Shown: piece after piece, positions 15,001-27,000 of the stretch | How positions within the stretch are numbered: position 1 is the stretch's first letter | Layout of the letters: each line of letters starts with the position of its first letter | Assembly: GCA_030549495.1 (NCBI GenBank) | Contig: JAUIRK010000649.1 | Location: 62,001-126,000 of the forward strand | DNA from: Nectonema munidae | Taxonomy: Eukaryota > Nematomorpha > Nectonematoida > Nectonematidae | Direction of reading: 5' to 3' | DNA length: 64,000 nucleotides | The notes under the pieces: generated by a model | Database searches by the model: none | What the model was told of the DNA's origin: nothing | The model's input: only the letters and a program-made list of their open reading frames with translations | Program-made: the position numbers and the translations under genes

Positions 15001-18000
15001 TTTGATGATAAGACGAGGTCGGGAACTTATGTATCTATTGATAGTCATAAAAATATGGCAAAGAAATAACGAGATAATTAAGTGACAAATTAATTAGAAA
15101 TAAAAATATATCTGTAAGATATAAATTATATAAAAATAACTTTTTAAATATATTTTTTTTTAAAAAAGTTTTCATTAATCAATCAATTTGTAAACACTCT
15201 TTGAAAGCTGGTTATCATTGAATAGATGAACAAATTGAATAGCCTTTGAAAAATGTCTATTATTGAAAAATGACCCCATTAATAAACAGTGTTTAAAAAT
15301 AAATAACAGAGAGAGATCATATGGCTTACCTAAGAGTTGAAAAAGTACTGGAAAGTTGTAGGGGAGGATATATAGAAAAACGTGAGTGAGTGCGGAGTTA
15401 GCCTTCATGAAGCCAAAGGGCTGACCGATGTCATTGAACTTGCTACTACTGTTGGGCATAAAGACCTATTAAAATGACATTTCATTAAAAAAGTCATGCA
15501 TACATTGTTAAATGGAAAAATTTTAAAGAATGAGTTAAACAGAAAAATGAGTAAGCGAACTCATAAACTAAATTTTGAGTATAAAACTTTTTATGCACAT
15601 AATTCAAATTAAAATTAAAAAATGTCTCCCATGAAATAAAAATCATTTGCTTTAAACTATATAAATCTTCATTTCCAAAAACTTCTTTTTGCTCCAGAAT
15701 TGAAATTTTATATTTTTTAGCGGACGATTTTTGGGACACTAGTGTATTAGTGGTCCTGAAAGGATATTGGCTTTAGTGTAATTCTACGCTGAAATACAAT
15801 ACTCTATCTTCTACATACAAGAACGATTCCTTCAATTTAAGATATCAACTGCATAAATTTTCAAACATAGATATAATAAGCTTAAACCATTTAAGGCAAA
15901 GCAGACGATATCTAAAAAAAACGCAGACGATTTATATTCAAAGTCATTGAAAAAAGCAGACGAAGATGAAATTACTTATGTTACAAAATGGGACCATTGG
16001 CTTAAGATGTTTCGATTTTATTTTTGAAGAAACTTCCTTCTGAATGAGTTATGTAAGGGAATTAAAAGGTTTGAATTACGGGAAAGGTTAGATCAGAGTT
16101 TTTGCATTGAAGAATGAAGGATGTGATAGCGTTGTTGGAACCTTCGATTTCGTATTTGTCATATGGGAATCCCAGCGGAATAACAATCTTCTCATTCGAA
16201 CACATAAATTTGATTTCAGGATGCGCTGATCTGGGAGGCTGAAAAATAAAAAGAAAGATGAAAAATGGAGATAAGGGAAAAAATATTCGAGAAAAAAAAG
16301 ATAGGTCCTGAATCCCTAGAGAAGTATTTAAATATGAATATGCTTTGACCAATAGAGACCAGATGCACAAGAGGTGTTTTCATTCCTAAAGCCAAAAATT
16401 AAATACACCTATCCTTTAGTGTCTTTGCGGCTATGGCAAAATATTTTATGTATATTTCAGGGAATCGTGCATCACTAGAGATGATGATCCTGTCACTTAC
16501 TCGAACCCAAATTAATCCATCTTTTCACATCCAGCTAAACTCACTGGTCTACTCAGAGATCTACTAGATCTACAAATGTTTTTTACTAATCAGAATTAGA
16601 ATTGGAATTGGATTTTGAGAATGCGAATAAGAATCTTAGAAATGAAAAAATTAGAATCAGAATCAAAGTTGTAGTTAAAAAAATTATTAGAATTAGAAAA
16701 GTAATCATCTAGAATCGCCTCTAACCCTGATGAGAGCATAAATGTTGAAAAGGATTGATTAACAAATGTCCAGAGTCATCAATAAAATGTTCATTTTAAT
16801 AGAAAAGCTCTGGCGTAAATTCTATGTTTATTTCTCTGAAAAAAATGTTTTTTTTTCAAGCACAGATTGCACAAAATTAATTTCTAATGAAAGTAAACAA
16901 AGTAACAAAAAAAAAGCCCAATCATCTCTTTTAAAAATAAAAAACTTTTCCTAGTCTCAACTATTTCTTCTTCGTAATAAAATTCATAAAAGTTATTTGC
17001 AAAATATCAAATGATTAAGCGTGCGTTAATCTGTTTGATTCTAAAAAAAAAGCAGACTACTTTAGTTTACTATTTTAAAAGGTAATCGTTTTCTTTATCT
17101 TTTTCAATGAGTTTTAATATAACTTGAAGCAAACAATTTATATTTTATGGGACAATGGTGCCCCATTGGACTTCGAGGGGTTTGCAACCTTTTGTGTGTA
17201 GCGCTGTATAATCGAATAGATATCCGTAGACAACTTTTATTTAAAAATTTGCAACAAAAATGAGAAAACCCTTTGTTAAGGACGCACGCACACACACACA
17301 TATATTTGTATTTCTGTACATTAAGTTTATTTGAATATTTATCTTTATTATTAGCTTCTTTATAACAAACAAAATATAAGCACAATTGTGTATACATACA
17401 AATCTTTATTAATTATTCAAAATTTGGCGTAGATGGGCATCAAAAGCTGTAAACTATGTTATGCTCAATGATGGCGAAATCAAATGAGTCAAAGAGGTCT
17501 GAGTAGGCTTGTCTAGAATTGGCTTTAATTCGCATTTGAGTCTCAGATTTCTATGGCCCAATACTCATATAATGTGATTTGCTCTTTCGATGAACCATCA
17601 AATATTATTAATTTATCTTATATCAGTTTGATCCTATAAAAAGCGGATGATATTAAATAATATGATATAACAGCGTCTTGAAATCAAAAAACCGTATACG
17701 TCATCTAGAGATAAGAGTGGAATCCTTCATTCTAAAAAGAAGCTCGCACCGTGATCCTTAGGATGAAACAATTAAGCTAGGGTGAGTAGTAGGAAGGCAA
17801 TTGAAAAATTTTAACTTACCAAAGTAGAAAGATTGATATCTGGCCAAAAAGATTCCGGGATAGGCCAGTGCCCGATCATGATTTTGTTGGTGAGATTGGC
17901 TTTTTGCAAATTCAACACAACCTTTTGAACACTTTTCCACGCAGACGCACTCACAGATGATGCAGTGTTAGGAGAAGAAGCAGCTGGACTGATGTGACTT

Positions 18001-21000
18001 GGATTGATTGAGGAGTTAGAAGTAATGCTGCTGCTGTTGTTGTTATTATTATTCAGAGAAAATAGACAGGGCGGAAGGGGTGGCGGAGGAAGAGGAGGCA
18101 AATCACTGTCCGAGGCCAAGGTTGAGATGGGGGGAGGAATTGGAGAGGGTAGGGCTGATGCAGTGGTTGAGTTTAGTAGGAAGGGAGGAGGTTGTAAAAT
18201 GGAAGCCGCTTTAGCTGCTGGCTCTGAAGCGCCTAAAGTTTATACCGAACGTATAGAGGAGAGAAGGCTGAGAGTTTGATGATGATCAATAATAATAATA
18301 ATACTGATCCTATAGCGCTGATTTTGACTATTCAAATTTTTTTCCTCGATTTGCATAATAGTTGATTGACAAGTGCTCAGACAATTTTTAAATGGGCCTT
18401 AATGAGTACAATTTTGGAAATCTATTGCAGGGGTAAGGATTAGTGTTAGTATTAGAGTTTGGGTTGAGGTTAGGTTTAGTTTTAGGAATGTCAAAAACCT
18501 TGTATGTCAAAAAATTGTATGAGTGTTAAGCAAGATTGCATGGTTGGAGCAGAAGAATCAGCGTTAGAAAATGTCAATCTCCGAATATTAAGATTGAAAT
18601 ATTAATTTGTTATTTTAGCTTCTAATCTTTCTACTATTTTTTCATATTACCAAATCTTTTAAGAAAAACATTGTATCTAATTTACAATTTTTAAAATTAT
18701 ATCTATATAAAAATTTTTTTAACAAACATAGTTTTATTAAGAAGATATGTTTCTTGAGGAATTATTAGCAGCTATTTTCCCTGAGAAAGTTATAATTTAT
18801 AAAGTGATCATAATAAAGTTAGAGTTAAATAATGCTCAGATTATTTCATGCACATATGGAGCATATGGGGGAAGAGCCATTCACATGTGTGGTAAATAAA
18901 ACTATGTTTGGTAAAAAAATTTTTTTCTATTTGTATAAATGGCGAAAAACACCAAATTTATTTAAATTATATCTGAATGCTCGATCAAATACAAATATAC
19001 TTGTATTGACATTCCAAAAAATGAGTATTTGATCTAACCCAGAATTGGACTTCTGTAAATCAGAGTCGGAGTAAAAGGATACATTTGGATTTCCTACGAC
19101 AGTGATGTAAAAATCAAACATTATAAAAAATTTGATTTGTTAGAGATTTTTTATCCAAAATAGTTGAAAAACAATATGAAATCTTCTTTACTCTCATTAC
19201 AATATCTCATTATTATTTGTTATCAAAAAATAATGACCTTAAACCTATTCGTGACGGGCTATTTTTATTTCCTCAGTGACAGGAGGGGGGGGGCAAAATA
19301 TTAAATTTTTTTCAAGATTCTCAAGTGAACCCACTAAATAATTGATTGCGAATTTGATAGTGTTATTTATTTTTCATGAAAATCAATCAGTCAAAAAATC
19401 AATCAAATATGTCAATAAATGCCAAATATATCAACTTCAATCCATATTTTTTTGGCTTTTAATATTGACTAAATTTTTTAATAAACTAACTTTTGGTGAT
19501 TAATTCATCCAAATTATTTCACATGTCATTAAATTAGCTTTGACAAATAACTTAACGCCAAACATTTTTCTCAATATTTTAAAATAAACGTATCCAAGCA
19601 CAGCAAATGGAATATGCATAGGAATATATGCATACTCTAGATTTAAATTGCGGTTACTATTTACTTCTGGTTAATTTGTGGTCAGATATTTTTTTATTAT
19701 TTTTAAACAATTTTGGTCTCACTTAGCAAATCGACCTTTCTCTATTTCCTCATGACGGTATTTTGTCAATCTATACACAAGTGATGAATACTACATTTCA
19801 AAGTGGTTAAAATGGTTCTATATATTTAGTTAATTCGACACTACATTGACTTTTATACAGCCCGTCGCCAGACTCAAAGTACACGGGGCAAAAGTGATTT
19901 TAATGGGGCGGAGACTATAAGAAAGTGTATACATTTATAACGAGTTCCAGGGAGACAAGTTACATATTTGTTTTTTAAAACTACATTGCTCCTCAAAGAA
20001 TTACTATATGGACAATATAAAAGCACTTTATTTAACAAACGACTTACTATTTCATTTTCTTATGATTACGCGTTTTCATTTGAATGTGTCTTCAGTTCGC
20101 GTACTTCTCTCATACGCATTATTTGTACTTTAATATATAACGGTTGTAAGAAAAAACGTGACAAATGATTTTTTGAAAAAACCGACTTTTACCAATTGGA
20201 TTGAGACTTTCACCCCATTTTTAAACGGCAACGTCCAAAAGGAATACAGAAATGAAAAACATGGATGACATTGTTTTAAAAATTATTTTAAATTTGAAAG
20301 ATATTTTTAGTGAGAATTTTATCGTCAATCAATCAAAATTTTATGAAGGAGAAGATACAGCTAGAGATTTTGCGAAAAATCACAAAGTAAGAATGCATAT
20401 AATTCAGCCAATTTTGTATAATAGAAGTTTTAGTTGAGGGCGTGACTAAAATGACCCCCTCCCTCCGTCACTAATAAGGTTAATATTTCACAGTGACAAT
20501 TGGACGAATTTCCACTTGTAAAGATATAGAGTACACTCATTCTTAGCATTTAGTAAAATTTTTAATATCTGTTATTTATACGTGAGTAAGGTAGTTAGTT
20601 GGGTACTGGGTTTCGATAACTCAAAGTCTTCGGTTCGATCCCGCATCAAGCCTACTTTCTCATAGTTCGATATAAGCCGCGCAAGTGTGCCTTCTCGATG
20701 AAAACACCCCGCGGTACCTTTACCTTTATACAGTTGAAGTCATATGAAGTGTAAACTACTTGTTTGAAAAAAGATTCTTTTATTTTTCGTGTGAAAAATC
20801 CTTAATATTAAGAGTATAGCCAAGTGTTATTCTCACAGTATAGTGCTTTAATAGCCTCTAAAGTTTTCACATTATTTGAAACCTGAAATAGAAGTATTTC
20901 TATTTGATTTAAAAAAAATATGTATTTGATCCCTAGTTAAAATTAATCAGTTAAGATCCTGAAGTTAATGATTAAGTGAAGTTTCCCTAAAATAACTTTT

Positions 21001-24000
21001 TGTTAAACGTCGTTTCGGTGAATTAGCTAATAAACGAACTAAGAAACGAAGCAACTAGTTTTATCAAAATTGCAAAATTTAAAACTCTATTCGATTCCAC
21101 AAAAAGAGGAAGAACACATTCAAGAAACAAGAATACTTTTCTTTTGGAGGAAAAAAAGTCTTTGATGCGGTTTAATATGAAACCTCCAATGAATTTCACA
21201 GTTCATTTCTTTTTCGTTGTGATCAGTTTAGAGTGTTTTTTTTGAATTTTTGAAAAAAGTTTTGACTTTTACTCATTTAATAATTTACCAAGAGAATAAT
21301 TAGCTAGGTCTTTTTCTTTCGATATTTTGATTTTAGACAAACGATAATTAATAAATTTCTAATTAATTCTTAATTGTTAGGTTAGTAACTTACTATAGTT
21401 TATGACAGTAAGTAGTCCAGTGGTTGAATGGTGTAATGTTGAGGACGTCATCTTTCATTTTTCTTCCATCGCATGTGAACGGAGAAAAACTCTTTCAATT
21501 CTAATTTCTATCCTTTTTAGCTGATTTTTCTCAACCAAAATTGTATTTGTGATAATTTAGTTTGGAATGAAAGCTATTCAAATATCGAAATGGTTGGTTT
21601 TCTTGTATTCAACTCCACTTTGAGGTTATCTCAGTGAGGTTTGAACTGTCATTTGGTTGCTGTGCAGTGTGCACGACCCTCAGCCAGCTAGCATTCAACG
21701 CTTAGTTGGGATGATGATTTAATACTATTTACATATCGTTAGAATTACACTTATATGATGATTGAAGTCTTCCATGCATACAATCTTCATATGATATAGA
21801 AAAGTTTTTTTTGGATCTACCTACAACTACTGTTTCTTCTTGGAATTATTTTCATCTTTAATTTATTATTATTATTATCGACTCACATCCTTCATCGAAT
21901 TTATTATTCTCACTTATCGTAGTTAAGAATTTTTTTTAATGGACAATTTTTCCCCAATTTTTACATCTTACTAATTCTATGAGTATAAATTTCAAACTTG
22001 ATTTTTTCAAGATTTCAATGTTATTTTTACTCACCCTCTGAAGGAATAGTTGGAGGAGAGTTATCGCATGAAGGAGATAGCGTTGGATCTGGACCAATCT
22101 TTTCCAGAGAAATAACCACGCTCGGCTTGATTTTCTTGGCAATGAGTTCACAAGCTTTGCACAGAGACGCGTAATTATTCACAAGATATGATTCGCCTAA
22201 AAGGATGTACATAGGATTTCATTAGGAAACATTATGATGAAAGTCGTTAATCAGGGTTTCAGCATATACATAAATTTTTCGGTAGTGTTAAAACTAGTCT
22301 ACTCAAACTAGTTAATCCTGAAATTACACTTTAGTCGTTTCATGAAATCTCTAAGAATTACATGAAAGAAATAGTGATATTTATGAATTTAATCAAGTCG
22401 AACAGTGATTTTATAAATTCCGTGCTAAATTTTCGATGAGTTTTTATAAAACAGATAATTGAGCATGAATGAGTTACGGTAGGAAATAACTAACTATTGT
22501 TTGCTTTTTTCTGGGATCAAATGGGTTAATTTGGGGTATATATAAAAAAGACTAGAAATTTAGCTCAAAATTTAACATCCAATGTAAAAATATTATTTGT
22601 TTTTAAGATGAGATCAAATCAATAGTATTAATCAGAAACACTTAAATAGCTTTAAAATGAATAGATTTTTGCGTATTTACATAAAGTTTATATATCTTTT
22701 ATAAATATAGCATGTAAAGTTTTTTACCTCTTATTAACAGGGCGAGGAAAAATTGACCAAAAAAAATGGAAAAAATTGACTTTACTCAAAGAAAAAATTG
22801 ACTTTATTGACTTTTTAAAGTTTCATTGAATTGAACAACTATGAACACTTTAGAGAAAGTATTGAAGATTATTTCAATGAATCCATGACTTTGTAATACA
22901 ACAACATATATAATGACATTTTCTGATTTAAAATTCGATCATTTTCTAGCAGTTTTTTCAGTTTAGAAAAAGATCTTTCTACTTCTAAAGTTAAAACTTG
23001 TCAATTTTGTAATTTGGGATAAGTACTGCAAGAGATTTGAGAGTTTTCCATATTCATGATTTTATTGATTTTATTTTATTTGAATCGATTTTCAAAATAA
23101 ATTTTAACACCACATTCGTCTTAAATGAAATAATGTTTAAACAAGTAAAGGCATCTTCGACTGAAAAAGTCTCTATGTTGACTTTTTCCGACTAAATCAA
23201 TGAATCGTGAATATTCTCTAATTATTATTGTTAGCAAGTTTTGACACAGATTTTCTTTTTTTAACAATTTCTTGATATTTGGCAATAAAATTCCATCATC
23301 TTCATCATTAATTTCTTCACTGCTGGAAGATTTTAATGAAAATATTTTGCTGCTTGCAACCAATTTGTCAATTTCGCTACAATTGAAACTGAAGTATTGC
23401 CGATAGGTTTGAAAAGAGAACGTCTTTTTCTATTACTAATTTTGAATGATTTAATGCCAGTAATCTATAATTTTGCAGGATAACTTACCTTTTAAGGTAA
23501 ACTTGTGTAAAAGATGTGAAAAACATGGAATGATAAAAAAAGTTTGGGAATAAAATTCCATAACTTCTACAGCGGATATATCGTATGTAACCGCGTTTGT
23601 CAACAAAAAAAATTGTCTTACAAAAAACTTCTTCATGTTTAACCTCAGTCAGGCAAACTTTACAGCAAAACCTTTTATTAAATGAAAAAAAGCCCAACTA
23701 TTGTGGAAGTGTTGATATAAAGAAGAAATCTTGTGTGTATCGCTTATAACAATTTTAGGCACATTGAATCAAAAAGTGTTAAATATAAAAATTGACTTTA
23801 TTGACCTAAACTCGAAAAATTGACTTTAATTGACTTAAAAATTTGAAATTAGTTCAAAAATTTTTAGACTAAACAAGTAAAGATCTTCTTCAAAGAGATT
23901 TTGCTAAAGGGAAATAAAAGTTGACTTTATTGACTTTTACTCGCCCTGCTAATGATGAATAGAGCGATAGCATAAATTAAGTAAACTGACCTCCAGTAAC

Positions 24001-27000
24001 TTTGCACATGGGAGATATGCAGCTTTGAGAGTCCACAACAGGAATAGAAGATGTAGACGAAGAAACAACACCTGGTAGGCGAAGGGAAATGCAATAAATT
24101 CTTTGATCCCATCGGAACGGCTCACTCGTCAGCTCAATCCCAGGAAAGCCTGTCGGCGTTGGCAGAACCAACTGAAAGGAAAATAAAAAAAGCTTTTTAA
24201 AATATTATTTAAATAATTCTTTTTTTTTAAATAATTATTGGTATATATGAACTAATGTTAATAAATTTTAATAGCTCAATCGTCAATATTTAATAAATGG
24301 ACATTTGTTCTTGAGTAAGTTAATATTTTTCCCAAAGCATTAACCCAATCTCAACTTTTTCAGGATCGAAATTCATTATTTTTTCTCAATAAAATTTGAT
24401 CTGGAAGTAAGAATTGTTTCTCATTTTGATGGATTAGCTACCGTTGTTTCGTATTTTTTAGACAAACTAGACAAAAAAGTAAAGTCTCTTTGCTTTCATT
24501 TCATCAAATCAAAATTTGTCTTGTTTGCATTTGATAACTTTTTATTCGTGTCTACTTCTTCCGTAAAATTTGATTCAATTACTTGATTATCAATTTATCT
24601 TTTAACTTTAATCAAAGACATTATGTATCACACTTACATACATACATATATAAATATCATCGTTTTGTCTGCAAATCCATAGTTGCAAAATACCCTACCT
24701 CTTTTGCTTAGTCGCTTTATTACAAAGAGTTTTTCAATTTCGTTGTAGGAGAAAATGGAACATTATCACTACGACAGTTCAAATAATTACCAGTTCTTTC
24801 CGCGTCTAGTATATTCGTTTTGTTGTAATCATTTTTCGCTCGCATTTGAATAAAAATTTGTACCGAGGATGGAAGAACCGTATTTTATGTAAAGAAACAA
24901 AAAGCAGATGGACAAAATGTCGACTGTTTTAACTTAAACGGGCATAATTTCGACATTTCATGATGCAAGACATATTGTCGATGTTAATAATTTTTTTATT
25001 GTTTTGCTATTATTACTTCTCTTACTATTTATCCTTTAGTTATAGCCTTAAAGAGTCTTTTGCTGTTTTCATATTTTTATATCTCAATTCTTTGCATATT
25101 TTTCTATATTTTAATTATTTTACTACTATTACTTAACAGTAGAAATACTATAAAAAATTATTGGTGTCGACATTATGTCACATTTGAACAAATGTTTACA
25201 TAGAAACTATCGGCATTTTGTCTAGCAGCGTTATTTTAAAGTGTATATAGAAACCTTTTTAAGTCAAAAATCAGATTCAAAATATTTGGGAGTTTCTTAT
25301 ACATATGGATAGTATTGGAAATGCAGTATAAGCAAATAAGAAAATTCAAGAGAGACTCAATCTACCGCATACTTTGGCTACTGTTATTTAAATATGCTTT
25401 TTCCATGCTTAATAAAAAATGGATTGCTAAACTTGTGAAGATAATTTATTTAGGGTATAATGCCTTTCAAAACCTTTTATCAAATTTCAAACCCCAAAAC
25501 TAAACGGTTCCTTATACTCAAGAGTTCCTTGTATATACATAGAAGGTTTTTGAAGTTGCACGATTTCAATTTCATTTTCTTTTATTTCACCATTTTGAGC
25601 GGTTCTCAAATATTTTAAGGCACGAAAATGTCTAAAGATTTTTATTTTTGTCTATGATAAAAAAAAGTTTTTCAATCATCACATTTATAGTTAGTGGGTG
25701 GGTATTCGTAAAGCAATAAAGACTCAACAAACTGAGAATGAGCAAACCACAAAAAGTAAAAATAAATTTTTAAAATTAAAAATATATATTTTATAACTTT
25801 TAATTTAATAAATGAGAAAGTGTGTGAGAGTGATCATACTTCATTGAAAACTTTTTTTTGAGAAGTCAATTTCATTGCATCTGTGAAGACGATGATAAAC
25901 GCACATTCGACGTAAAATGGACAGCGGCCCTAAAAAAATAATGTTTTAGAAATTGAAGCTGGCATATACGGGATCTTTACACTGATTTCATCAATTTAAT
26001 GCGGGGATATACCGTTCGGGTGCCAATAATATTTGTCAAATAAAAAAATTTAAGCTTAGTTATATAATTAGATATACTTATTATAAATGCTACACTTATA
26101 ATGTATACATAATAAATCAGAACTAAACAAACACTCTATAAAAGACCGGTTGCGTTTCTCTTTTCTCTCATCACTGTTTCTTTGCGTGTCCAAATCACGC
26201 TTTGTGTATTATAAGGTCCTCTCAATGAGATTTGAAATCACGCTGTTAGGCTTGAGCCGAAGTCAACTAGTATTTATGGGTTAGTTTTGATCAACATTTT
26301 TTACTAAATAAAATTCAAAAAAAATAAATAAATTACTAACCTATATAATTTATTATTTTAAATAATGATTTTTCACCCGATATTTTGTGATTTGTCACCC
26401 CCAAATCCTCAATTTCCATAATGGCCTCGCAAGTCATTTAAATGCGTGACATTAAAACAATTGAAGTTTCAAAAAAATAAAATACTCTTAGACATTTCCG
26501 AATCCTAATTGCTAAAACTGAGTTGAAAAATGAAATGTATAAAAAAATACAATTTGTTTAAAATTAAAAGTAAACATTAATTAAAAGTAAACAGCAAAAT
26601 AGATAGGACACTTTCAGACATTTTGACAACCTAATCAAGAAAAAAACTCTGAAATTTAAATCGCCATCGCGCATTGTTTAATCCAAAATGATGCATTGAG
26701 GACTTTCTATCTATGTTAAAAATTAAACCTACCTAAGACAAAAAATGGAGTTTTTACATAAACAATGAAGATTCACTGTTTAATTATTAATAGGGAAATA
26801 TATGAAAAAGAAGTCTATGTTGATATATATATTATTAGTATACAAAAATTTTCATAATTCAACAAAACAGAAATAACTAGAAATTGTTAGTTCTATTATA
26901 TTCGATCGTCATCATTAACCATACGATACACTGTGTGAAAGACCGGTTTGGGCTATTGAAGTCTCCTCAGTTGCATTGTGTGTGTACAAATCATGAGGTT

